Below, one piece after another: positions 26,948 to 35,873 of a stretch of DNA of 64,000 bases. The stretch is from Alteromonadaceae bacterium M269 (lineage in GTDB: Bacteria > Pseudomonadota > Gammaproteobacteria > Enterobacterales > Alteromonadaceae), in NCBI GenBank assembly GCA_004353515.1, contig SMNZ01000004.1:264360-328359 (forward strand), given 5' to 3'. Position 1 is the first letter of the stretch, and every line of letters starts with the position of its first letter. The notes under the pieces are model-generated. The model made no database searches. It saw only the letters and a list, made by a program, of their open reading frames with translations, and was not told where the DNA came from. The translations under genes and the position numbers were made by a program.

Positions 26948-27778
26948 ATGAAAATCAGGATATTCAGTTTTTTTTCAATTGTGCTACCTGCGCTGTTCAT
27001 ATTCTCTCACAACAGCCAGGCAGACACCCTGACGTTCGGTATTGTTCCCCAACAGTCGGCGAAAAAGCTCGCTGCTAACTGGTCACCGCTTTTTCAATAT
27101 TTAAGCGAAAAGACTGGCGACAAAATTCAATTTGCGACTGCGAAAAACATCCCAACCTTTGAAAAGCGCTTAGCGCAAAAAGAATACGATATTGCTTACA
27201 TGAACCCTTATCATTTCGCTGTGTTTAACCAACCCGACGGTTACCAAGCGTTAGCTAAACAGAGCGACAAAGCGATAAGAGGTATCATCGTTGTGCACAA
27301 AGATTCGGGTATCACCTCAATTGAGCAATTACATGAACAGAAGCTCGCTTTTCCAGCTCCAGCTGCCTTTGCTGCAACCATTATCCCAAGAGCCGAAATG
27401 CAAAAGAAAGGAATCAATGTGTTACCTAAATTCGTGTCATCACATGATTCAGTTTACCTCAACGTTTCAAAGAAGTTCTTCGTAGCTGGTGGTGGCGTGA
27501 TACGAACCCTTTCTAATACGCCAATAGAAGTAAGTGACCAACTAAAAGTTATTTGGAAAAGCCAACCTTATACGCCACATGCGATAGCAGCCAGACACGA
27601 TCTCAACCCAGAGACTCTGGAGCGCCTAAAGAAAGCGATGCTAGCAATGAATGACGATCCCGAAGCTAAAGCGTTGCTAGATAAGATCAAATTTAATGGT
27701 TTTACTCACGCCAGTAATAGCGACTGGGACGATGTCCGTGCACTCGACATCAATATGTTGTCAGTGCCAGAGAGTTAA
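26948..27778 (+). CDS. PhnD-type periplasmic binding protein in the H-NOX operon
   Basis: A 276-residue exported protein (signal peptide about 1-25, HNSQADT) of the phosphate/phosphonate-binding-like family: LTFGIVPQQSAKKLAANWSP opens the mature domain and EYDIAYMNPYHFAVF (about 79-93) is the family's typical ligand-loop region. No ABC permease follows; the next gene, 14 bp downstream, is a membrane histidine kinase, so it more likely presents its ligand to that kinase than feeds a transporter. Similar pairings (binding protein plus sensor kinase) are known in other signalling systems, for example TorT with TorS. The ligand cannot be read from sequence. Confidence 0.82.
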   Translation: MKIRIFSFFSIVLPALFIFSHNSQADTLTFGIVPQQSAKKLAANWSPLFQYLSEKTGDKIQFATAKNIPTFEKRLAQKEYDIAYMNPYHFAVFNQPDGYQALAKQSDKAIRGIIVVHKDSGITSIEQLHEQKLAFPAPAAFAATIIPRAEMQKKGINVLPKFVSSHDSVYLNVSKKFFVAGGGVIRTLSNTPIEVSDQLKVIWKSQPYTPHAIAARHDLNPETLERLKKAMLAMNDDPEAKALLDKIKFNGFTHASNSDWDDVRALDINMLSVPES

Positions 27779-27792
27779 TAGGCGATAAACTC

Positions 27793-29466
27793 ATGTCTTT
27801 ACGCAGCAAAACCATTATTGGTATCGCGATAATCGAAGCATTACTGCTGATTTTATTAATCAGCGTAACGCTAAGTTTTATGCGCTCTACCATTAATGAT
27901 GGCCTGACAAAAAGGGCGAGCACGGCTGCACAACTTTTCGCAACAACGACAAAAGATGCTGTTTTATCTTACGACCTAGCCTCTTTGGATGCGTTCGTGA
28001 CGGAGGTTCTTACGAACCCCGACATGCAGTACGCGCGAGTATTGGATGCTGAAGGTAATGTCTTCTCCGAAAAGGGAACTCAAGAATCCCTTACAAAAGC
28101 CTTCAGACTCGATAAACAAGTAGAGGACGTCGACGACAATGTCTTTGACACCTATGCTCTTATCAAAGAAGGAGACTTTATCTATGGTCGAGTTGAAATA
28201 GGGATAGGTGTTTCAGGTATCCAGAACTCATTTCAGCAAGTCATCCGGTGGACATCTGGCTTGGCTATTACCGAAATGTTGTTAGTTGCACTATTCTCAT
28301 TTGTATTAGGTACCTACCTCACTCGGCAAATTAAAAGCTTGGTTATAGGCGCTAAGAACATCCGAAAGGCGGTAAGCGATGGTAATTATGATGATATTCA
28401 TATTGAAGAAAAAGGACACGACGAGTTAACTGAAGTTGCGCATTCATTTAACCGCTTAGTTGACAAATTGCAGCTAGAGCATAATAAGCGAGAAGAATAT
28501 CAACGTGATTTAGAAAACTTAAATCAATCGTTGGAGCAACGTGTGGAAAGGCGCACCAAAATGCTTGCGGATAAAAATGAACAATTGCAACAAACCAATC
28601 AAGAGTTGCAAGCAGCACAGGCTCAATTACTGCAAGCAGAGAAAATGTCTTCTCTGGGTCAATTGGCAGCGGGAGTGGCTCATGAAATTAATAACCCTAT
28701 TGGTTTTGTTAACAGTAACTTATCTTCGCTGAGTGATTACGTGTCTACCTACGAACAGTTGGTCACGCAACTGCAAGATTACCTGGGTTGCAAAGACGCT
28801 TTTGAGCGCAGGGATAAAGCGTACGCATTGCAAGATTTTTTGAAAGACGAGGATATGGAGTTCATCAATAACGACATAAGTGAGTTGGTTCATGAATCTA
28901 TCGAAGGCTTAACGCGCGTTAAAGATATCGTACAAAGCTTAAAGCAGTTCGCACGTGCAGACTCCAATGAAATGCAATACATCAATATTAATGCTTGCGT
29001 CGAGACCACCTTAAAAATGGTTTCTAACGAGCTGAAATATCACTGCGAAATTACAACCCAATTTGCTGAACTTCCTGATGCTCCAGTTAATGTCGGCAAA
29101 CTGACTCAAGTACTGACTAATTTACTTGTTAACGCGGGACATGCTATAGAAGGACATGGGGAAATAAAAGTATCAACGCAGTTACGTGATAACCATATTG
29201 CCATCGCAGTGCAAGACAATGGCAAGGGAATCGAAAAAGATCATCTTAATCAATTATTTGACCCATTCTTCACCACCAAAGAAGAAGGTGTGGGTACCGG
29301 GCTAGGCTTGGCAATATCTTACGGAATAGTGCAAGAGCATGGCGGAGAGATAGAAGTCGATAGCGTAATCAACGAGGGAACAACCTTTACTGTTGTTTTG
29401 CCTCTTGAACAGAAAGAGCAAGGGTCAACAGACCTGAATGAGGAGACTCAGCATGTCAGTAGATGA
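27793..29466 (+). CDS. Membrane sensor histidine kinase, second kinase of the H-NOX operon
   Basis: Layout over 557 residues: transmembrane helix 8-30, small periplasmic domain about 31-150, transmembrane helix about 155-177, HAMP (about 178-232), a long coiled coil (about 233-285), the phospho-acceptor helix with His297 in GVAHEINNP, and an HATPase domain (N box LTNLLVNAGHA, G boxes DNGKGIEKD and GVGTGLGLAIS). From KMSSLGQLAAGVAHEINNP onward it closely resembles the soluble HnoK-like kinase encoded 2.5 kb downstream (KMASLGQLAAGVAHEINNP). The two kinases share catalytic cores but have different inputs. It overlaps the HnoD-like gene by 14 bp if that gene starts at 29453, so expression is coupled. 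It probably senses through the adjacent PhnD-like protein. Confidence 0.88.
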   Translation: MSLRSKTIIGIAIIEALLLILLISVTLSFMRSTINDGLTKRASTAAQLFATTTKDAVLSYDLASLDAFVTEVLTNPDMQYARVLDAEGNVFSEKGTQESLTKAFRLDKQVEDVDDNVFDTYALIKEGDFIYGRVEIGIGVSGIQNSFQQVIRWTSGLAITEMLLVALFSFVLGTYLTRQIKSLVIGAKNIRKAVSDGNYDDIHIEEKGHDELTEVAHSFNRLVDKLQLEHNKREEYQRDLENLNQSLEQRVERRTKMLADKNEQLQQTNQELQAAQAQLLQAEKMSSLGQLAAGVAHEINNPIGFVNSNLSSLSDYVSTYEQLVTQLQDYLGCKDAFERRDKAYALQDFLKDEDMEFINNDISELVHESIEGLTRVKDIVQSLKQFARADSNEMQYININACVETTLKMVSNELKYHCEITTQFAELPDAPVNVGKLTQVLTNLLVNAGHAIEGHGEIKVSTQLRDNHIAIAVQDNGKGIEKDHLNQLFDPFFTTKEEGVGTGLGLAISYGIVQEHGGEIEVDSVINEGTTFTVVLPLEQKEQGSTDLNEETQHVSR

Positions 29467-30784
29467 AAACGCAGAAAAAAAAGTACCTCAGGTAACTGTG
29501 TTGTGTGTGGATGATGAAAAGAATATTTTAAATTCTATGAAGCGCCTGCTACGCAAACAACCCTGCAAACTCCTAACAGCAGAAAGTGGTGCCGATGCGC
29601 TAGAGCTAATGAAGAGCAATAAGGTACATCTGATTATTTCAGACATGAGAATGCCTAATATGACAGGTGCAGAATTGCTAGAGCAGGTAGCTGAAAACTC
29701 GCCAGACACCTATCGCATTCTCTTGACAGGGTTCGCTGATATGGAGTCGACAGTTGCCGCAGTCAACAAGGGTAAAATACACCGCTATATGCAAAAGCCC
29801 TGGGATAACGATGAGCTTATCGCGGCTATTGAAGAAGGTATCGAAGCCGTCAGCTTAAAAGCAGAAAACAAACGATTACAACAGCGTGTAGCTGAGCAAA
29901 ATAAACAGCTAAAGCAATCTAACCTCGCGCTTGAAGACAAAGTACTTTTAAGAACCAAGCAAATCCGTGCAGCCATGCATCGCATTGAAAACAATAACAA
30001 TGCGACACAGCGTATGCTGTTTAACTTTATCGCCATAAATCCCAAGTTAGACGCAGGTTTCGCTAAAAATACCGGGCAACTTGCGGGTCGAATTGCCGAG
30101 CACTTAAAGCTTGAAAAGCAACAGATTAGTGATATCACTTTGGCCGGCTATCTGTGCGAAATAGGCATGCTAGGACTCGATCCTACCTTAGCTGAATTGC
30201 CTTTTTACAAACTGAATTACGATCAACAAAAACTCTTTTTCAGTCAGATACAAATGGCTCAATCCATCTTATCTCCAGCTCAGCATATGCATGCCATCAC
30301 CGAAATTATTATGCATCAGTATGAACATGCTAACGGTTCCGGCTACCCCAATAAGCTAACAGAAGTGCAGATTCCAATGGGAGCCAAAATACTGGCTGTC
30401 GCACGTGATTACTGGCGTTACGCAACAGGCAAACTCAGTGACGAAACCATGGATGTCGAACATATCCGCGTAGAAATGAACAAAAACCGAGGCACAAAAT
30501 ATGCGGGTAACGTCCTTGATGTTCTAATGAATAACCCGGAACTTACCGCGAACACAGATCTAGAAAAAGGGTATTCTCCTGATCAGCTTAAACCCGGCAT
30601 GATCCTGAAAAATAATCTACATACTGAAAATCATATGCTAATACTACCTGAGGGGCATATTTTTTCCGAAGCCTCTATTGAGAAACTTAAAGCATTTGAG
30701 AAAAACAAACAGCAGTCACTTTCTGTTGTCGTTGTGAAAAAGGCGAAAGCGACTGAAAAGCCAGTATCAACTAAAGAGGAATAA
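29453..30784 (+). CDS. hnoD: Response regulator with degenerate HD-GYP domain, HnoD-like
   Basis: The start at 29453 follows AGGAG at seven bases; the ATG at 29438 would place that ribosome binding site inside the gene. The product has about 443 residues: receiver about 12-130 with phospho-acceptor Asp64 in IISDMRMPN, a coiled-coil linker (about 135-178), and an HD-GYP-like domain (about 185-345). The metal-binding HD pair is replaced by Cys235-Glu236 (LCEIG for LHDIG), and the GYP stretch reads HQYEHANGSGYP (288-299), so phosphodiesterase activity is unlikely. In Shewanella, HnoD is such a degenerate regulator and modulates HnoB activity. It lies 3 bp upstream of the H-NOX gene. Symbol by architecture and context. 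Confidence 0.87.
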   Translation: MSVDENAEKKVPQVTVLCVDDEKNILNSMKRLLRKQPCKLLTAESGADALELMKSNKVHLIISDMRMPNMTGAELLEQVAENSPDTYRILLTGFADMESTVAAVNKGKIHRYMQKPWDNDELIAAIEEGIEAVSLKAENKRLQQRVAEQNKQLKQSNLALEDKVLLRTKQIRAAMHRIENNNNATQRMLFNFIAINPKLDAGFAKNTGQLAGRIAEHLKLEKQQISDITLAGYLCEIGMLGLDPTLAELPFYKLNYDQQKLFFSQIQMAQSILSPAQHMHAITEIIMHQYEHANGSGYPNKLTEVQIPMGAKILAVARDYWRYATGKLSDETMDVEHIRVEMNKNRGTKYAGNVLDVLMNNPELTANTDLEKGYSPDQLKPGMILKNNLHTENHMLILPEGHIFSEASIEKLKAFEKNKQQSLSVVVVKKAKATEKPVSTKEE

Positions 30785-30787
30785 CCT

Positions 30788-31333
30788 ATGCAAGGCTCTA
30801 TTTTTACTGCATTTTCTGAACTTGTTATCGAACAACAAGGCATGGCTGCCTGGGATGAGATGCTTGATAAGGTACAACCTGCATCCGATGGTATCTACAC
30901 ACGAGGACAGCAATACGACGATAACGAGCTGTTCGATTTAGTGGGTGCGTTAGCTGAAAAAACTGGCTTACCAGCTCCTGATCTGGTTAGAGCGTTTGGT
31001 CAGTTTCTATTCGACAAGCTGTATAACAACATGCCTCCCAATGTAGGGAAAATTGAAGACTTTAGAGAATTCCTACTCGCTATCGACTCCGTCATTCACG
31101 TCGAGGTTCAGCGTATCCACCCTGATGCGTATCTCCCCAAATTTGAGTATGACGATACGGAAGATGGTGATCTCATCATGTATTACGAATCCAAGCGCAA
31201 GCTATGCCACGCTGCAGAAGGCTTAATATTAGGAGCAGCTGCTCAGTTCAAGCAAGAGGTGAATATATTACACCCAGAATGCATGCATGATGGCGCCAAA
31301 AGATGTAAATTGATTATCCAAATTAAGGATTAG
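30788..31333 (+). CDS. hnoX: H-NOX haem nitric oxide sensor
   Basis: The 181-residue protein has all H-NOX hallmarks: proximal haem ligand His104 (SVIHVEV), conserved Pro117, and the porphyrin-propionate motif Tyr133-x-Ser135-x-Arg137. Cys140, His162, Cys165 and Cys173 match the zinc site described in the Shewanella oneidensis protein. The distal helix (AAEGLILGAAA, about 142-152) is hydrophobic with no tyrosine, as in NO-selective, not O2-binding, members. NO binding breaks the His-iron bond and alters kinase activity. It is 3 bp downstream of the HnoD-like gene and 3 bp upstream of the HnoK-like kinase, so they are translationally linked. Confidence 0.95.
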   Translation: MQGSIFTAFSELVIEQQGMAAWDEMLDKVQPASDGIYTRGQQYDDNELFDLVGALAEKTGLPAPDLVRAFGQFLFDKLYNNMPPNVGKIEDFREFLLAIDSVIHVEVQRIHPDAYLPKFEYDDTEDGDLIMYYESKRKLCHAAEGLILGAAAQFKQEVNILHPECMHDGAKRCKLIIQIKD

Positions 31334-31336
31334 CCT

Positions 31337-32269
31337 ATGGATGAATCGGTAAACTACAAACGAGCTTACGAGCGCGAGAAAAAAGCTCGCGCTATGGCTG
31401 AACAGTTGCTGGATGACAAGTCTCGCGAGCTCTACGCCAATGTCGTAGAGTTGCGGACAACCGTCGAAACGCTAAAGAAAACGCAGGCACAACTTGTTCA
31501 GTCAGAAAAGATGGCTTCTTTGGGCCAGCTTGCTGCCGGTGTCGCGCACGAGATCAACAACCCTGTAGGATTTTCACTGAGTAACATCACAACGCTAAAA
31601 GAGTACTTTGAGTCAATCATCGAAATTGATGATGCAATGACACAAGATGGCAAATCAGATAATGAACTGATGACAGACTACAGGGCGCAAAGAGAAGAAC
31701 ATGATATGGATTTCATTCGGGACGATACCCCTGAGTTGCTCGAAGACACTATCAATGGATTAGGTCGCGTTAAAGATATAGTCGCTAACTTGAGAAAACT
31801 CTCACATCAAGGGTCAGACGAATTTGAGCCTTGCAACATTAACGAGTGCATTGAAGATTGTATAAAAGCAACAGATAACGAGCTTAAATACAAAATGACA
31901 GTCGAGCTTGAACTGGGTGATTGCCCAGAGATTCAAGGACAAGCAAGCGAGATTAACCAGATCTTTATCAATCTATTCGTTAACGCGAATCACGCTTGTG
32001 AACCCAGTGGCACACTCAAAGTAAAAAGCTACGCTACAGCCTCTGATGTGGTCGTTGAAGTTTCTGACGACGGTATGGGTATTCCACAAGATCGCATCAA
32101 TAAGATATTCGATCCGTTTCATACATCAAAACCTGTTGGTGTAGGTACAGGCTTAGGCTTATCTATTTCTCACGGTATCATGGAAAAGCACAGCGGCAGT
32201 ATCTCGGTTCAAAGCGAGGTGGGAGTGGGTACAACCTTTACTTTACGTTTCCCAAAAACCAAAACCTAA
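31337..32269 (+). CDS. hnoK: Soluble H-NOX-associated histidine kinase, HnoK-like
   Basis: A 310-residue cytoplasmic kinase with no transmembrane segment: an N-terminal coiled coil (about 5-55), phospho-acceptor His71 in GVAHEINNP, and an HATPase domain with N box NLFVNANHA, G1 SDDGMGIPQD and G2 GVGTGLGLSIS. Immediate adjacency to the H-NOX gene (3 bp) matches the H-NOX/kinase pairs in which NO-bound H-NOX inhibits autophosphorylation. Likely targets are the three receiver proteins in this cluster. Its core is strongly similar to the membrane kinase at 27793-29466. It is the last clear member of the operon; the next gene is 64 bp away. Confidence 0.93.
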   Translation: MDESVNYKRAYEREKKARAMAEQLLDDKSRELYANVVELRTTVETLKKTQAQLVQSEKMASLGQLAAGVAHEINNPVGFSLSNITTLKEYFESIIEIDDAMTQDGKSDNELMTDYRAQREEHDMDFIRDDTPELLEDTINGLGRVKDIVANLRKLSHQGSDEFEPCNINECIEDCIKATDNELKYKMTVELELGDCPEIQGQASEINQIFINLFVNANHACEPSGTLKVKSYATASDVVVEVSDDGMGIPQDRINKIFDPFHTSKPVGVGTGLGLSISHGIMEKHSGSISVQSEVGVGTTFTLRFPKTKT

Positions 32270-32333
32270 CTTTGCGTAACCTCATTTAGCAAACTACTTT
32301 TATAGCCTATCAAAAATAAAAAAAGGAACAGGT

Positions 32334-33848
32334 ATGTCAAAGATATTAATCTTCAATTTTGATGGCACAGATAACGAACCTCAGGATGCAGATCAGTCAA
32401 TCAAGAAAGGGAAAATTGAGGACGATAGCATCACCAATATCCTTAAGTTTCATATACTTTGCGGTGGTGACCTTAAAGAACAAAATACACCGTTAACAAC
32501 CGGAACCCGAATACTGTATTACCATGGCGTTGGCACTTACGGCCATTTCTTCCAACGCAAATTCAATGCTGCTCTGTCTCCCAATAGAGGAGATGTAAAA
32601 CATATTATCAATAACGCCCTCAAAGATTTCCAAAAATACTATTTAGACGAAGGTGGGTTTGAAAAAATACTGATTACGGGCTTTAGTCGTGGTGGTGCCA
32701 TTGCGAGGCGTTTTGCTTCATTAATCAATGATAGAGTTGCGGATAACGCCATCATCGAGGGCATCTTTGATACTGTCGCCTCAATTGGAGCGCCTAATCT
32801 CAGCAAGAGAGACAGACCATCATCAGATGTTGTGTTTGAAAATGGTCATACTTTGCCATCAAATGTCGAAAAAGCCCTGCATATGGTCTCGCTTGACGAT
32901 AAGAGACGAACTTTCCAACCAACGCTGATGAATCAGGAAGACCGAGTACTCGAAGTCTGGTTTGCTGGTGCGCACTCTGATGTCGGAGGTGGTTATCACT
33001 ACGATGGATTATCAGACAATGTGCTGCAATTCTTCTTGAGCTGGATAGAAGACTTAACCTTAGATATCGAACTACTCAATCCAAGAAAAATTGACTATGC
33101 CAGCTTAGTCGATGAGGGAGAGCAGGTCGTTATCACGCAAGAAGATATGATAATCGAAGGCTCACACTTAGGTTACAATCACCAACAAGACCGCGCTTTC
33201 CTAATTAAGCAACTGACCCTGACAGACAGAGCTTGCGTAGTCATCAAGCAAGACCGCGTAACTAACGAGCTCCCACTTGTACACTGGTCAGTAGCGGACA
33301 AAGTGTTTGAAGACAATGATTACAAGCCGCAATCGCTAAAGACATCTCACAAGATACTTTATGCGGATGACAGCACGAAAGCTTTCTCCGGCTACAGTGA
33401 GCATAAATATCCGTTATCGCGAAACTTAGAAGCGCTACCTGAGACAGGAAAACAGACCAAAGTACACGCCTACATCAAATACAACCGCTCAGGGGTTGTG
33501 GTTGAAAAAGGAAAAACTTATAGCATCAAACGCATTGGCAACCACACATGGCATGACGGCGGCATACGAGATTTAGATGGTAACGGCTGGAATTTGGACA
33601 ATCAGCAACTTGGTTTAAAAGAGCCTCTGATTCGTGTTATGCAACCGTTAAGACGCGTTCCTGACGCCGATTGGTACGGCCTATGTGCCACGGTAGGTCA
33701 GAATGATGTGCACGCTAGGTTTATTGGTAACGAAGGAGAGTTTAAAGCACCGAAAGCTGGAGAGTTATGTTTATTTGCTAACGACCTGGATGGCCGATAT
33801 GGTAATAACCGAGGAAAATTAATGGTCGAGATTAAATTAAAGCCGTAG
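32334..33848 (+). CDS. DUF2235 alpha/beta hydrolase (Tle1-like)
   Basis: The 504-residue protein starts directly with the DUF2235 opening strand (KILIFNFDGTDNEP) and has the nucleophile elbow TGFSRGGA (Ser118) and the downstream acid/His region VWFAGAHSDVGGGY (about 208-221). DUF2235 proteins include type VI secretion phospholipase effectors of the Tle1 group, but many are not effectors. No vgrG, hcp or immunity-type gene is adjacent, and there is no signal peptide or PAAR domain, so an effector role is unproven. An AAAAGGAAC ribosome binding site precedes the ATG. The C-terminal half (about 340-504) has no recognised domain. Confidence 0.82.
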   Translation: MSKILIFNFDGTDNEPQDADQSIKKGKIEDDSITNILKFHILCGGDLKEQNTPLTTGTRILYYHGVGTYGHFFQRKFNAALSPNRGDVKHIINNALKDFQKYYLDEGGFEKILITGFSRGGAIARRFASLINDRVADNAIIEGIFDTVASIGAPNLSKRDRPSSDVVFENGHTLPSNVEKALHMVSLDDKRRTFQPTLMNQEDRVLEVWFAGAHSDVGGGYHYDGLSDNVLQFFLSWIEDLTLDIELLNPRKIDYASLVDEGEQVVITQEDMIIEGSHLGYNHQQDRAFLIKQLTLTDRACVVIKQDRVTNELPLVHWSVADKVFEDNDYKPQSLKTSHKILYADDSTKAFSGYSEHKYPLSRNLEALPETGKQTKVHAYIKYNRSGVVVEKGKTYSIKRIGNHTWHDGGIRDLDGNGWNLDNQQLGLKEPLIRVMQPLRRVPDADWYGLCATVGQNDVHARFIGNEGEFKAPKAGELCLFANDLDGRYGNNRGKLMVEIKLKP

Positions 33849-33867
33849 TCGTTTTTAGGAGAAGTAC

Positions 33868-34173
33868 ATGATTATTCTTACTGCGAGCGTCATTATTAAC
33901 GAAGACAAAGTTCAAGAAGCTTTAGACTTAAGCCAAAAACATGTGAACCGCTCTCGTCTCGAGCCCGGTTGTATTGCACACGGTGTTCACCGAGACAATG
34001 AAAACCCTAACCGCTTAGTTTTCGTAGAAAAGTGGAGCGACATTGAAGCGTTAGAAACACATTTTGAACTTACGGAATCTGTTACCTTCGCTAAATCATT
34101 AAGAGCTCTAGCCAAAAGCAGCCCAGAGATGTCAATCTATGAAGCAACACAGCTGAGGCAAATGTCAGTTTAA
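33868..34173 (+). CDS. ABM-domain putative quinol monooxygenase
   Basis: A 101-residue single antibiotic-biosynthesis-monooxygenase domain: IILTASVIINEDKVQEAL, SRLEPGCIAHGVHRDNENPN and LVFVEKWSDIEALETHF match the family pattern (dimeric ferredoxin-like fold). Such small proteins, like YgiN, oxidise quinols or small aromatics or detoxify electrophiles without a cofactor. GGAG precedes the ATG at good spacing. It is 19 bp downstream of the DUF2235 gene and probably co-transcribed, and converges on the Old Yellow Enzyme gene, which suggests but does not prove related redox functions. Confidence 0.88.
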   Translation: MIILTASVIINEDKVQEALDLSQKHVNRSRLEPGCIAHGVHRDNENPNRLVFVEKWSDIEALETHFELTESVTFAKSLRALAKSSPEMSIYEATQLRQMSV

Positions 34174-34209
34174 AAAAGTTAACCTACGATAGATAACTGT
34201 AAGCTTGTA

Positions 34210-35463
34210 CTAATCTGAATTTAAACTTTCCAGTTCTTGCTGATAACGCTGCCTGTATCGCTTTGTCAGCTTGGCTTTTCGGACTTGATCTAATATTAGC
34301 GAAAGCAGCGGAGATGCATTCTTTACAGGTGACTTTTGCGCCCCCACTCGACGTAGGTTCCTTTTAATAATCGCCATGGTCGCCAAACCACTTAGGGTTT
34401 TATCTTTCCAAGAAACCAAGGGGATATCCCCGGTAATGTTTGAGTCTTCAAGCCACTGGTTAGGCAAATCTGGTGTTGATGCCAAAGCACTCGCCATACC
34501 AACCATGGCGACGCCTGAATCAATCACTTTATCAGCAACTGCTAAGCGGCGTACGCCACCTGTTGTCATAATCGGAAGCTTTGATGATTGCCCAATCTGC
34601 TCAGCAAAAGTTAAGAAATAGGCTTCACGCTCCAAGGTTCGACCATCTGCTGTTCGTCCTTGCATTGCAGGTGCTTCATAACTCCCGCCCGACAGTTCCA
34701 CCATATCAACACCTAAATCTGCGATAAGGTTTACGACTTGCTGGGCGTCATCAACATCAAATCCGCCTCGTTGAAAATCGGCAGAATTAAGCTTTACAGC
34801 AACAGCAAAAGTTGGTGCTACTTTCTCTCTAATGGCGCGAATAACTTCCACTAATAGACGAGCCCGATTTTCAATACTACCGCCCCACTCGTCTTCCCGT
34901 TTATTGGTTAACGGCGATAAGAACTGAGCGATAAGATAACCATGAGCGGCATGTACTTCGACGCCATCAAAACCGGCTTCTTCAGCTCGCGTTGCTGTAA
35001 CCACAAAGCGTTGAATTACATCCTGAATTTGCTCTTCTGTCATGGCATCAGGTTGACTAAACATCTTCGAGTGTTTACCCATATTCAGTGCAACATTTGA
35101 AGGTGAAAGGACCTTTCCGCCCATATTTTTAAATACTTGGCGTCCTGGGTGATTAATCTGCATCCAAATTGCCGCACCATTTTCTTTTCCTGCCGCGGCT
35201 AATCGCTGGAAAGGTGCTAAATCAGAGTCTTTTTCTAATGCAACACCACCAGGTCCTGTCATCGCTAAATGATCAATCATCACATTCCCCGTTATGATCA
35301 ACCCTGAACCACCAGCAGCCCACTTACGATATAAATTAATCAGCAATTCACCAGGTAACTGATTACTCTCAGCAAGATTCTCTTCCATAGCGGCTTTCGC
35401 TATTCGGTTTTTTAGTACAAGACCACAGGGGAGTTCTATCGTTGAGAAAGCGCTATTCGGCAT
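34210..35463 (-). CDS. NADH:flavin oxidoreductase, Old Yellow Enzyme family
   Basis: A 417-residue single-domain TIM barrel with FMN-binding and catalytic features of the OYE family: LKNRIAKAAMEE near residues 17-28, INHPGRQ (about 104-110), EVHAAHGYLIAQFLSP (about 169-184), and NKREDEWGGS (about 187-196). No FAD/NAD domain is fused, so it belongs to the short ene-reductase type rather than the 2,4-dienoyl-CoA reductase type. It probably reduces activated alkenes or xenobiotics with NAD(P)H. The C-terminus (about 375-417) is unusually basic (RKAKLTKRYRQRYQQ). It is convergent with the ABM gene (37-bp gap). Confidence 0.9.
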   Translation of the reverse strand: MPNSAFSTIELPCGLVLKNRIAKAAMEENLAESNQLPGELLINLYRKWAAGGSGLIITGNVMIDHLAMTGPGGVALEKDSDLAPFQRLAAAGKENGAAIWMQINHPGRQVFKNMGGKVLSPSNVALNMGKHSKMFSQPDAMTEEQIQDVIQRFVVTATRAEEAGFDGVEVHAAHGYLIAQFLSPLTNKREDEWGGSIENRARLLVEVIRAIREKVAPTFAVAVKLNSADFQRGGFDVDDAQQVVNLIADLGVDMVELSGGSYEAPAMQGRTADGRTLEREAYFLTFAEQIGQSSKLPIMTTGGVRRLAVADKVIDSGVAMVGMASALASTPDLPNQWLEDSNITGDIPLVSWKDKTLSGLATMAIIKRNLRRVGAQKSPVKNASPLLSLILDQVRKAKLTKRYRQRYQQELESLNSD

Positions 35464-35873
35464 AATCAGTCACATATTGAAGGAAAGTGGCTCAAGCATA
35501 ACGCAAAAAGCCTTTGAATAGGACGGCGTACACTAAAGTCTTTAAAAAGTGCACGTCTACAAAATAAAACGCCTTGAGAACCGCACCCCCAATTATTACA
35601 AAGCCTCATTTCCTAAGAAATAGCCATAAATGGAACTCAAGGTATATATATTACGTATTCACCTGTTCATAAGGTTTTGATAAAGTCACACTGTTATCAA
35701 CAACAAATAAGCACTGAGCAAGGGATATGCAAACCACATTTTCACATCACCGACCAAATTTGCTTATTACACTTCAAATCAATTCAAGAATACCTAGCCC
35801 AGAGCATAGAGAACACTTTGCTAAACCTAATGAGCTTAGTTCTTGAACACAAAACCTTATCGGAGATTAAACT
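35464..35873. other. Intergenic region without a convincing gene
   Basis: About 410 bases between the divergent OYE gene and the small secreted protein gene. The segment contains short AT-rich tracts and one open frame (35677-35877, TTG start) that lacks a ribosome binding site and any protein-like pattern. It probably holds the promoters of both flanking genes; no sure boxes were identified. Confidence 0.5.
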
